Assembly (NCBI GenBank): GCA_965204765.1
Contig: CBDBFG010000004.1
Location: 124,001-188,000 of the forward strand
Direction: 5' to 3'
DNA: 64,000 bases
Source of the DNA: CBDBFG01 sp965204765
GTDB lineage: Bacteria > Pseudomonadota > Alphaproteobacteria > Caedimonadales > UBA9215
The position numbers and the translations under genes are program-made. Below are positions 37,942 through 46,525 of the stretch, one piece after another. How positions within the stretch are numbered: the first letter of the stretch is position 1; each line of letters opens with the position of its first letter. Under the pieces are notes generated by a model. It was not told the origin of the DNA, made no database searches, and worked only from the letters and a program-made list of their open reading frames with translations.

Positions 37942-39033
37942 TTACCCATCTTCAGAATACAATAATTTTGTTAGTGCTAAAAACATTGTGGCAATTGTAG
38001 GGGTCCAAGCCGCCAAAAAGGGAGAAATAGTACCAACATTGCCCATCGCATAAGTAACATTTCGCAAAAAATACAAAACAAATGCTATACCAAAACCCAT
38101 AAAGATATAAATTACCGTATCACCCTTACGTACGGGTCTCATTGTAAAAGTAGCAGCCAGTATAACCATCACTGCCATCCATACACATCTAGACATTAAC
38201 ACATGCCATTGCATAAAATACTGATTGGCAGATAATCCAGATTTTTCCATCAGTTGTGCATATTTTATTACTTGATAAAATGATAAAGTCTTGGGGTCAT
38301 AAAATGATTCCCTTAGGGTTTGCAATGAAAGATCTGTCGGTAACAAATATACCTCGTAGAATTTAGGGAAACCCCCATATTCTGTATGCCAAACTTGATA
38401 TAATTTAAGATATTTTTTATCTAAATAAGCCATTTTAGCGTCAAAACGATCAATGAATTTTTCAGTCGTGCTAAAGCGATAAATACTTAGATTGTACAGC
38501 TGTCTTTTCTTTAAATCAAAATGCTTTGCATTAATAATGGAAGCTTTGTCATTATGATTTTCTCTAATCCATAAACCACTATTCGCAACAGAAAAAGGAG
38601 TGCGATTTTTATAAATATATATACTTTCTAAATTATAATATTTGGCAAGCATTTTTGAAAAAACAGGATTCAATACTATTAAATCAAACAAGCCTATCAA
38701 TAAAGCCGAACACACCAAAGGTATTAACATATCCCAAATAGATAGCAAAGATGAACGCATAGCGATAAGCTCTTGGTTCTTATTCAATTTAAAAAACATC
38801 GTTATAGCAGAGAATAACACCATAAATGGCATCATCTCTTGAACATAATTGGGCAATCTATATATAAGCATCTTAGCGATCAGAATACTACGACCATCAA
38901 CCTCTGGCACCCTTCTTAAAAGCTCCGCCAAATCAAACAATGCAAAAATTAACCCCAAAGAAAATAAGATAATACAAAACCAAGTTAGAAAATTTTTAAT
39001 AAGATACTTAGATATAGTATATGTAATTCTCAT
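37942..39033 (-). CDS. lptG: LPS export permease LptG
   Basis: LptG pairs with LptF as the membrane part of the LptB2FG transporter that lifts LPS out of the inner membrane. The 363-residue protein has six transmembrane helices and the periplasmic beta-jellyroll domain between helices 3 and 4. Its N-terminal motif is NFLTWFCIILFSLGLIFALFD, followed by MPFMVLFSAITMFFKLNKNQ. It overlaps lptF by 4 bases upstream and lptD downstream. The order LptF-LptG is inferred from N-terminal similarity and from gene order. Confidence 0.92.
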   Translation of the reverse strand: MRITYTISKYLIKNFLTWFCIILFSLGLIFALFDLAELLRRVPEVDGRSILIAKMLIYRLPNYVQEMMPFMVLFSAITMFFKLNKNQELIAMRSSLLSIWDMLIPLVCSALLIGLFDLIVLNPVFSKMLAKYYNLESIYIYKNRTPFSVANSGLWIRENHNDKASIINAKHFDLKKRQLYNLSIYRFSTTEKFIDRFDAKMAYLDKKYLKLYQVWHTEYGGFPKFYEVYLLPTDLSLQTLRESFYDPKTLSFYQVIKYAQLMEKSGLSANQYFMQWHVLMSRCVWMAVMVILAATFTMRPVRKGDTVIYIFMGFGIAFVLYFLRNVTYAMGNVGTISPFLAAWTPTIATMFLALTKLLYSEDG

Positions 39034-40115
39034 GACGTAACTTTTATATTTTTATGAAAAAATAGTTTATACACATAAAATGCAGAAAATATAAGTATAA
39101 AACAATAGCAAACATCTATAAAACAATTGCTAGTAGAAGCATTATTTAACATCGAAATGATGACTAATTTAAACAAAAACATGGTGCTTAACGATAGCAG
39201 TATTTTTTTTATTCGTTTTTTCTTACGAAACTCTCCCAACAAAAATGTGGATCCGGCAAGCAATGATAAAGGGAATACTGTTATAGGGAGCAAAACTCTT
39301 TCATGAAATTCCACTTTGATTAATTTTTGATTTTTTTGTGATAGATGTTCATCCGGAGTATACAACAGCTCGGCCATAGAAAACTCATTCGGCCGTCTAT
39401 CTCTTCTCAAAATTTTTGAGTTATTTACTTCTATACTATATTGCTCGAATGTAATAATCGATAGCTTATCATTATTATTCGTTTTGATCTGTTGTGAACC
39501 ATTGAATAATATAAACTTTAGCCCCAAAGGGTTTTCTATAATTTGTCCTAATTCAGCAGTAATAGTAACTGGAGTAGTGGAACGATTGTCATATATTAGA
39601 ATCCCCCGCATATCACCAGCTTGTGTTTTAGATTTTGTATAAAAAGTTACATTACTAAAATTGTTAAATACCCCGGGTTGTATCCATCGTCCCGTCAAAT
39701 TATTACGAATTTCATTTTGCAAATCTTTGAATTTTTTTATAGATAATGGTTGTAAATACAGATTAAGAAAATACAAAAACATTAAGATAGCACAAGCAAT
39801 AATCATTACCGGAGATATCAAATTAACATTAGATAAACCTAATGTGCGCATCGAAATTAATTCACTATCAGACTGTAGTTTGCCAAAAACAGATAATATC
39901 GATATAAAAAAACTTATCGGTAATATTTTACTTAAAATACCTGGCAATAAATAATAGGACAATTTAAAAAACAGGCCTAAAGAAAGGCCTTTGCTCATAA
40001 CGTGGTCCAAAAATCGCAATGATTGAGTCAACCAAATAGTCACTAGCAATACAGAAGTTACTAAAAATGTAACATAGAGTATTTGTGTGAGTATGTATTT
40101 TCTAAAAATTACCAT
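39030..40115 (-). CDS. lptF: LPS export permease LptF
   Basis: The 361-residue protein has the same six-helix plus jellyroll layout as LptG. It starts MVIFRKYILTQILYVTFLVT and carries ISMRTLGLSNVNLISPVM, typical of LptF. Its stop overlaps the lptG start (ATGA). The operon is divergent from surA, with a 115-base intergenic region that should hold promoters for both. lptB and lptC are not in the window. Confidence 0.92.
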   Translation of the reverse strand: MVIFRKYILTQILYVTFLVTSVLLVTIWLTQSLRFLDHVMSKGLSLGLFFKLSYYLLPGILSKILPISFFISILSVFGKLQSDSELISMRTLGLSNVNLISPVMIIACAILMFLYFLNLYLQPLSIKKFKDLQNEIRNNLTGRWIQPGVFNNFSNVTFYTKSKTQAGDMRGILIYDNRSTTPVTITAELGQIIENPLGLKFILFNGSQQIKTNNNDKLSIITFEQYSIEVNNSKILRRDRRPNEFSMAELLYTPDEHLSQKNQKLIKVEFHERVLLPITVFPLSLLAGSTFLLGEFRKKKRIKKILLSLSTMFLFKLVIISMLNNASTSNCFIDVCYCFILIFSAFYVYKLFFHKNIKVTS

Positions 40116-40230
40116 TTTTTTTATATGAGTTTCTTTTCATAATTGCTATATTTGCTTGCATTTCATATAAAAACATACATTATGGCCTATGTACAGTTAT
40201 ACATTACAATGCGTTATTTGAGAATCTGAT

Positions 40231-41460
40231 ATGAAAAAAATTTTTTCACTACTTTGTTGTATACAACTAACATCAATTTCATATGCCTCTATTGCAGCAA
40301 TTGTCAATGAGCAGATAATCTCTACTCACGATTTAAATAGCAGAATAGAATTTGCTATATTATCTTCTGGCCTAGAAAACAGCAAAGAAACTAAACAAAA
40401 AATAACAGAACAAATCCTTAATGTTCTGATCGAAGAACAGTTACAATTACAGATCGCAAATAAATTTAACATCAAAATTGAACCAAACGAGCTTGACCAG
40501 GCTGTGCGCAACATAGAACAGCAAAATAATTTAGGCCCGGATGGATTGCGTAAATTATTCCGCAAACAAAAGCTTCCTTTTGGCATAATGCTTAAACATA
40601 TCAAAGCATCGTTAGCATGGAGGGAATATATCAACGGTAAATACAGGAACACTATCAATGTTTCACAACAGTTGATTAATAAGAAAATTGATAATCGTAA
40701 ACAAAACATAAAAGAAACTAGATATTTGATAAAAGAAATAGTTTTAAAACCTAAACATGCAGAAAAAAACGACAAAACTCTTGTTGATGCAAATGCCATA
40801 ATCGAACAATTAAAATCTGGGGTTCCATTTAGTATTTTAGCGAAACAGTTCTCTAAGGCACCAAGCTCTATCTCTGGTGGTAATATAGGATGGACTACAG
40901 AATCAAGCCTGCATGCAAAAATTATTTCTATCGTTAAAAAGCTAAAGCAAAACGAATACTCTGAACCAATATTTGTAGATGGTAATTACCATATAATATA
41001 CTTGCAAGATAAGCTTCTGCCAGGACAATTTGCTAATGCCAAAACTTTAGTTTCATTCAAACAAGTTAATGTTCCTATACCAGAAGATTTCTTTGAATTT
41101 GAAGTAAAGGAAATTATAGAAAAAACTTCTTCTTTAGCAAAAAATATCAAAAAATGTAGCACTGTAGAGAAATATATAGATAAAAAAGCCACAGTAAAAA
41201 CTGTTGATAACATTGATGCCAGCAATTTGCATACAGAGTTAAAAAATATATTGTTACAAACAACTATAGGCAAAGCTACCAAACCTTTATTTACTGGCAA
41301 GGATGTAATATTTTTTGTTTTATGCAACAAATATGTCACCAATCCACAAGAGCCATCAAACGATGAGATCAAATCCATGATTATTTCAGAGAAATTGAAT
41401 AAATTATCACAAAAAGAAATCCGAGATATTAAAAACTCTGCTCACATAGAAATAAGATAA
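40231..41460 (+). CDS. surA: Periplasmic chaperone and peptidyl-prolyl isomerase SurA
   Basis: SurA escorts unfolded outer-membrane proteins to the BAM complex. The 409-residue protein has a signal peptide (MKKIFSLLCCIQLTSISYAS), a SurA N-terminal helical domain (about 25-150), and a parvulin PPIC domain around 165-265 (LAKQFSKAPSSISGGNIGWT). A second, degenerate region follows. It precedes rsmA by 6 bases, the conserved surA-ksgA pairing of LPS-assembly regions; pdxA, which often sits between them, is missing. Confidence 0.88.
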   Translation: MKKIFSLLCCIQLTSISYASIAAIVNEQIISTHDLNSRIEFAILSSGLENSKETKQKITEQILNVLIEEQLQLQIANKFNIKIEPNELDQAVRNIEQQNNLGPDGLRKLFRKQKLPFGIMLKHIKASLAWREYINGKYRNTINVSQQLINKKIDNRKQNIKETRYLIKEIVLKPKHAEKNDKTLVDANAIIEQLKSGVPFSILAKQFSKAPSSISGGNIGWTTESSLHAKIISIVKKLKQNEYSEPIFVDGNYHIIYLQDKLLPGQFANAKTLVSFKQVNVPIPEDFFEFEVKEIIEKTSSLAKNIKKCSTVEKYIDKKATVKTVDNIDASNLHTELKNILLQTTIGKATKPLFTGKDVIFFVLCNKYVTNPQEPSNDEIKSMIISEKLNKLSQKEIRDIKNSAHIEIR

Positions 41461-41466
41461 AATACG

Positions 41467-42297
41467 ATGTCCCCGATACTTTCTATAGCAGATACCATTA
41501 AAAAATTTGGTTTATCGGCAAAGAAATCTCTGGGGCAAAATTTTATTCACGACCTTAATATTACGGAAAAAATAGCAAAATTAGTTAACGAATTTAACAA
41601 CGATGATACTATTCTAGAAATAGGACCGGGGCCAGGATCATTGACCAGAGCCCTGTTAACACAAACTAATCAACCAATAATTGCTATAGAAAAAGACAGC
41701 CGATGCATAAACGCTTTGCAAGATTTACTTCGTGTATATAACAGCAGACTATCTATTAAACAACAGGATGCGTTACAAGTACGTCTACGGGACATAAGCA
41801 CGGGTAAAATTAATATAGTCTCTAATCTACCATATAATATTTCAACTATACTATTGGCAAAATGGCTTGATGAATCAGAACATATATCCGGTATGGTACT
41901 GATGTTCCAAAAAGAAGTAGCACAAAGAATAACGGCCAAACCAAAAACTAAATCTTATGGTAGGTTAAGTGTATTGGTACAACTAAAATGTACGGCAAAG
42001 ATAGTTTATATCTTACCTCCAACGATATTTAAACCAGCACCCAAAATAGATTCAGCAGTCGTCATGTTCCATACAAAACCAACTAACATTGCACATGATT
42101 TATGGCAAGCTGTACAAATAGTCACAAAAGAAAGTTTTAAACATCGACGTAAACTATTAACAAAAAACCTTAAAGCTATATTGCAAGACCCCAGTGTACT
42201 TTTGCATGACCTGTCCATTCCCAATAATGCTAGAGCCGAAGATTTAACACCGGAACAGTTTATCCTAATAGCACAACGCTACTTAAACTCTCAATAA
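41467..42297 (+). CDS. rsmA: 16S rRNA dimethyladenosine transferase RsmA (KsgA)
   Basis: RsmA dimethylates A1518 and A1519 of 16S rRNA late in 30S assembly. The 276-residue protein has SLGQNFIHDLNI at the N terminus, the SAM motif ILEIGPGPGSLTRALL, and the catalytic NLPYNIST (NLPY). The C-terminal domain (FKHRRKLLTKNLK) is also present. Length is normal. It lies 6 bases after surA and is likely cotranscribed with it. Confidence 0.95.
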   Translation: MSPILSIADTIKKFGLSAKKSLGQNFIHDLNITEKIAKLVNEFNNDDTILEIGPGPGSLTRALLTQTNQPIIAIEKDSRCINALQDLLRVYNSRLSIKQQDALQVRLRDISTGKINIVSNLPYNISTILLAKWLDESEHISGMVLMFQKEVAQRITAKPKTKSYGRLSVLVQLKCTAKIVYILPPTIFKPAPKIDSAVVMFHTKPTNIAHDLWQAVQIVTKESFKHRRKLLTKNLKAILQDPSVLLHDLSIPNNARAEDLTPEQFILIAQRYLNSQ

Positions 42298-42369
42298 AAT
42301 ATATTGCAGAAAAAATTGCCTTTTTGCGTAAAACTTTGTAATAGTTAAGGGAATTATTAGGAGAAGAGG

Positions 42370-43335
42370 ATGCATATTACTAGGCTATTGCTGATGTCTA
42401 TAGTGGCTTGTCATATTATGGGAACGGGTATTTGCTCCGATGAAAATGATAAGCCAAAATTTGTTGTAAGAGTTCATAGCACAAAACCAGATATTCCAAC
42501 AGAAGATTATGATGCAATATCGGCACTGATAGAGCAGCATAATGTACCTATTTGCAATTATGACTGCATAAGACCATATGATATCGAGAGATGTAGAAAT
42601 GATATTATAAAATCTTTACACACAATTGAATCGCAAGAAGAAAGAGCAGAGGTTTTGTCATTAGATGGTCTGTTTACTCGTCAAAGGGACGAGAATACAG
42701 CAAACACTATTTCAGCTATAGCCACAGTACAAAAAGATGAGAGACAAACAGTGCTGAATTATCTCAATTCAAATCCAATGACAAAAGATTCAGAATACAG
42801 AACGATATATATACGTTATTTTAGTGACATTAGTGCATCAGAGGTAGCAGAATTAGTGCACAGACATGGTTTGAGTTTTCCTTGGAACAGTTCACTAATA
42901 AAAACTATTCGCACAATCTCTCCCGAAAGAAGAGACGAATTATTATGCGCCTTCAGTAAACAGTTTAATGACAGGGAAAGGGGATGTCTGATGAGTAAAT
43001 TTCAGCATACCTCTATATCTGAAATAGAAGAAATACTATCTTTACCCCATTTATTCGGTGAATATTATGATACATATTCAAGATACCGGATAAATTTAAT
43101 CGAAGTTTTTCTTGAAATTCCTGCACCATGCAGACGGATTGTATGGGACAAAGTATTACAAACAGGATGTAGATATAACAAAGAAAGAACCAAAATGATC
43201 TACTCACGATGGGGAGTGCATTATGAAGATGATTTATATTGGGCAAGAATGTTATCATTTGCCAAGTATAGAACATCTGATCACCAAAAAAGAGCTGGAG
43301 AATTTCTTGCAGTTATAAGAGAAGCAAGAAAATAG
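42370..43335 (+). CDS. Exported protein of unknown function
   Basis: I do not recognise this 321-residue protein. It starts with a signal peptide (about residues 1-22, MHITRLLLMSIVACHIMGTG). The remainder is predicted mostly helical, with several loosely repeated motifs of the type ISPERRDELLCAFSKQFNDR and EREG/ERGC. Cys occur at a few positions after the signal. An AGGAGAAGAGG ribosome site lies just before the ATG and supports expression. It follows rsmA by about 70 bases but is probably independent. A role as an exported host-interaction protein is only a guess from location and signal peptide. Confidence 0.7.
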   Translation: MHITRLLLMSIVACHIMGTGICSDENDKPKFVVRVHSTKPDIPTEDYDAISALIEQHNVPICNYDCIRPYDIERCRNDIIKSLHTIESQEERAEVLSLDGLFTRQRDENTANTISAIATVQKDERQTVLNYLNSNPMTKDSEYRTIYIRYFSDISASEVAELVHRHGLSFPWNSSLIKTIRTISPERRDELLCAFSKQFNDRERGCLMSKFQHTSISEIEEILSLPHLFGEYYDTYSRYRINLIEVFLEIPAPCRRIVWDKVLQTGCRYNKERTKMIYSRWGVHYEDDLYWARMLSFAKYRTSDHQKRAGEFLAVIREARK

Positions 43336-43480
43336 CAGTAATATATTTTAACAATAGCTAAATAATTATTAGCTGTAGCTGTTGATAAACAAGAGTTATA
43401 GAATTATATTTACGCAACAATTTAGTGGTCTAAAATTCCCTATCACCACAGCACACTACAATATGTTACGATAATTTTTT

Positions 43481-43625
43481 CCGGAGACGGCCACTCCGGC
43501 TTGCCTCTACACGGCAAGCTTGGAGGAATGTTCCAGCTCAGATATAGCACAGCCTTCATTAGCTATGGCCCAATTATAGCAAAGGATCGCATACTTGAGG
43601 AGCTATATAAATCTTCCTACATTCC
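43481..43625. other. Unidentified structured, G/C-richer element (possible ncRNA or palindromic repeat)
   Basis: Within a 466-base gap this stretch packs several perfect stems. They are CCGGAG/CTCCGG at 43481-43499, CTTGCC/GGCAAG at 43500-43518, GGAATGT at 43525-43531 with ACATTCC at 43619-43625, an inner ATATAGC/GCTATAT (43542-43548 with 43602-43608), and GCTAT/ATAGC at 43562-43580. Nested long-range pairing of this kind is expected of a structured RNA or a palindromic mobile element. It matches no family I can recognise (not tRNA, SRP RNA or RNase P). Strand is undecided. Confidence 0.45.
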
Positions 43626-43801
43626 GCTCTAAAATATAACAATAAAGAGATAACTCTCCTGTCTCAGAGGCAAGGTCCTAAGGTTTTATGGAAATTTTTC
43701 TGCAAAACACTTTGCTATAGTTTGCGCCAAGCAGTGTATCAATAAAATATATTAGCTACCTTTAAGGCAAATCTCCACAATTTCTACCAAACTCTTAAAC
43801 A
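43626..43801. other. Intergenic, no recognisable content
   Basis: Between the structured element and the thyX stop I see no gene and no convincing terminator. A GAGATAACTCTC near 43646 is only a short imperfect palindrome. Confidence 0.4.
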
Positions 43802-44764
43802 CTATACGCCGCTTGAGAGAACATCGCTTTCAGCAAGCTCTAACATGCTTAAAAATTCATTAAACTCTCGCTTGCCCATACCGATATTCTCTGGATATAT
43901 TTTCTCTCCGGCAATAAGAGATTTTACTATTTTAATAGCGGGTTCACTAAGATGCATAGAGTTTTTTCTATACTTTACAAATGCATCATAACTTATTGGT
44001 ACCCATTTTTTCACGGTTTCCAACAAAGTATCCGCATATTGTCTAATTTCATACTGTGCATGACCATCAGCCCTGAGATTCACAAAGTGCAATAAATTGT
44101 GTAAATCTATTTTCCAATACCATTCGGTATAATAGTTCAAAGTCAAATTCATTCTAGCTAATTCTCGTGTAAGACCAGATTTATTAGGATCTAAAATTTC
44201 TCCCTTTTCATCAGCATTTAACATCTCTTGATAATGCTCATAGACTAGCTCGGAATCAGCCTTCAATATATCCAAAACTCGATTAGATTCCTCGGGCGAT
44301 AAAACCATACCTCGACCCTGTTTATTGTCATCGGATTGTACAGATAATTGTTCGGGTTCTGGGATATAAAACTCTTTACCCAAAATAGAATACCTAGCAG
44401 AATATTCATTCACATTTGCCGTTCTGTGCCGTATCCATTGCCGAGCAATAAAAATTGGTAGCTTTACGTGATATTTAATCTCACACATCTCAAATGGAGT
44501 AGTATGATAATGACGCATTAAATAGTTAATTAATGCCGCGTCCATACTCTTTTTTTTTGTACCTTTACCGTAAGAAACTCTGGCCGACTGTACTACCGCA
44601 GAATCATTACCCATATAATCAATCACTCTTACAAAACCATGATCCAAGACAGGCAATTCTTGAAACAAAACTTTTTCCAACTCATCCGACATCGCTCTTT
44701 TAGTCGAACTGGATGTGGAATTTAATTCTTTGATTTCCTCTTGCTGCTGCTGACTTAAAGCCAT
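43802..44764 (-). CDS. thyX: Flavin-dependent thymidylate synthase ThyX
   Basis: ThyX makes dTMP from dUMP using FAD, NADPH and methylene-tetrahydrofolate, replacing ThyA. The 320-residue protein has the signature RHRTANVNEYSARY (RHRX7S). Other matches are FEMCEIKYHVKLPIFIARQW and the C-terminal LHNLLHFVNLR region. The N terminus has a polar Q/E/S-rich extension. GGAGAGG just before the ATG supports the start. ThyX is typical of Rickettsiales-like bacteria. Confidence 0.95.
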   Translation of the reverse strand: MALSQQQQEEIKELNSTSSSTKRAMSDELEKVLFQELPVLDHGFVRVIDYMGNDSAVVQSARVSYGKGTKKKSMDAALINYLMRHYHTTPFEMCEIKYHVKLPIFIARQWIRHRTANVNEYSARYSILGKEFYIPEPEQLSVQSDDNKQGRGMVLSPEESNRVLDILKADSELVYEHYQEMLNADEKGEILDPNKSGLTRELARMNLTLNYYTEWYWKIDLHNLLHFVNLRADGHAQYEIRQYADTLLETVKKWVPISYDAFVKYRKNSMHLSEPAIKIVKSLIAGEKIYPENIGMGKREFNEFLSMLELAESDVLSSGV

Positions 44765-44914
44765 ATTCCTCTCCTATATACTAATTTATGTTAAGCATCA
44801 TAGCACAAAAATATAAAATAGAACTCTTGTTTATCATAGTGTTTTAACTTTGTTTGCTATCAAATTATATGGTTGCATTTTTGAAAACAGATAATATAAA
44901 ATGGATCTGTCATG

Positions 44915-45310
44915 CATATGACTATGGTAATAAACGCTATACGTAATAGATGTTTCGGACTCGGGGGCGGTACCCGACACCTCCACCATTGATATTATAT
45001 GTGATTTTAATTCATTACTGCGATGTTTGCATAATGAGTGCAATCATAAACAAAATAATATGGGGGTGAAATAGGATCGACGTGCATTAAAAGGTATAGT
45101 TTTTGCTCGGCATTGTACCACCGTTATCGGACTATTTTAAATAATTGCAATCGTTAGAAGACGTGAGCAAGATATGGTTAAAGGTGTTGTTGCCGCTAAC
45201 GACGACAACCCAACAGCAGCTAATGACAACGGTAACGTTGAAGTTGGTGTAGCTGTATAACCATAATATTGGCGGTTCGAGGGGCACCGGGCAACAGAAG
45301 CCCCTCACTT
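44915..45310 (+). ncRNA. ssrA: Circularly permuted (two-piece) tmRNA gene ssrA
   Basis: The acceptor piece comes first and ends in a TCGGG/CCCGA T-arm and CCTCCACCA at 44981-44988. After an excised loop (44989-45061) the coding piece starts GGGGGTG at 45062, which pairs with the acceptor's CACCTCC over 7 bp. GTATAG in the coding piece pairs with CTATAC in the acceptor piece. TTGCTC (about 45105) and GAGCAA (about 45166) form a first pseudoknot stem. The tag frame begins at 45195 (or 45192), reads A-N-D-D-N-P-T-A then A-N-D-N-G-N-V-E-V-G-V-A-V, and ends in TAA at 45258-45260. A GAGGGGC/GCCCCTC hairpin closes the piece. The acceptor 5' end (about 44915) and the coding 3' end are estimates. The permuted form supports an alphaproteobacterium. 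Confidence 0.9.
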
Positions 45311-45504
45311 AGAAAAACTCCCTTGCTGTAAATTTCATTTTTAGAAAGAAGCAAAAAAAAATTCAAAAAAGCTATTTTGTTAATACTTTGTTAATAATTA
45401 TACCCTAATTCTGGACATGTAGAGTTTTCACTTTAAAAACTAATTTAAAGGATAAAGTGTATAACGAATAAGTTAGTATGGTAGCGTAAGAGTTGGAGTA
45501 AGTT

Positions 45505-45747
45505 ATGTCTATATTAAATAAAAAATTAGGTGAAACAAAATTCATTCTTAATTTACTGGTATTTGCAGTAATGATTTTAGTAGGATCATTTCTATACATT
45601 ACCCCTAGTAACGAAATCTCATTCGTAGCACATGAAATGGCTGAGTTACACTTTTCCACAATATTAAGCTCTATACCGTTGTGGACTTTCACAATAATCT
45701 CTATTATCTGTTGGAAAATGTTTAGATGTATTAAAATAATATATTAA
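45505..45747 (+). CDS. Small two-helix membrane protein (80 aa)
   Basis: The 80-residue protein has two hydrophobic stretches (about 17-33 and 58-71) around a short loop with EISFVAHEMAELH. GGAG lies about 6 bases before the ATG. I do not recognise a family. It stands alone between ssrA and rpe; function is unknown. Confidence 0.6.
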   Translation: MSILNKKLGETKFILNLLVFAVMILVGSFLYITPSNEISFVAHEMAELHFSTILSSIPLWTFTIISIICWKMFRCIKIIY

Positions 45748-45877
45748 TACCGCTATGCATAATGAATATAGGGTTTATTAGGCAAGTAAGAAATTACTTT
45801 GCACAACAGTTAATCTAACTTTATATCATATCATCTGTAATTTATTCATTACAAGCAATACAACCAAAAATTAATAC

Positions 45878-46525
45878 TTATAACGTGCGCAAATGTTCAA
45901 TATTAATATGATAGTCTTTGGTATTAAATATAGCACTACCAGAAATTAATACATTAGCGCCGGCCAGGATACAATCCTTAGCTGTATTAACATTAATGCC
46001 ACCATCAACAGCGATATCTATATCTCTGTTACCTATAGTTCTTTTAACCGTCTTTAAAACTTCCAATTGTGAAGTTATGAATGACTGCCCGCCAAATCCA
46101 GGGTATACCGTCATTAACAACACTTGATCTATAAGGTCAATAACCTCATGCAAATATTCTATTTTCGAATCAGGATTAAGCACAATACCGACTTTTTTCC
46201 CTGAATTTTTCACCAATCTAAGCAAGTATTGCCAATTATCTGCTGATTCTGGATGAAGCAATATAATGTCAGAGCCAACGTCGATAAATCTGTTGACATA
46301 ATCTTCGTTCACGTTAATCATTAGATGGGTTTCAAAAGGCAAAGTCGAAAACTCTCTGATACTTTTAATAATATCTGCTCCAAAAGTTATGTTAGGCACA
46401 AAATGACCGTCCATAACATCTAAGTGTATCCTGTCTGCTCCTGAATTTTCTAAACTAATTATTTCTTGTTTTAATATGGCAAAATTTGCGGACAGTATCG
46501 AGGGTGAAATTTCTATTTTTTTCAT
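45878..46525 (-). CDS. rpe: Ribulose-phosphate 3-epimerase
   Basis: Rpe interconverts ribulose-5-phosphate and xylulose-5-phosphate in the pentose phosphate pathway. The 215-residue TIM barrel has SPSILSANFA, the metal-binding HLDVMDGHFVPNITFG, MTVYPGFGGQ, and VDGGIN followed by GSAIF. Length is normal. It overlaps lppC by 4 bases, so it depends on the lppC transcript. Confidence 0.96.
   Translation of the reverse strand: MKKIEISPSILSANFAILKQEIISLENSGADRIHLDVMDGHFVPNITFGADIIKSIREFSTLPFETHLMINVNEDYVNRFIDVGSDIILLHPESADNWQYLLRLVKNSGKKVGIVLNPDSKIEYLHEVIDLIDQVLLMTVYPGFGGQSFITSQLEVLKTVKRTIGNRDIDIAVDGGINVNTAKDCILAGANVLISGSAIFNTKDYHINIEHLRTL

Noticed and set aside
43481..43625. 6S RNA, SRP RNA or RNase P RNA as identity of the structured element
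   Set aside because: None of the conserved motifs of these RNAs could be found on either strand.
45275..45310. GAGGGGC/GCCCCTC hairpin as a terminator
   Set aside because: It fits the end of the tmRNA coding piece and is not followed by a T run.
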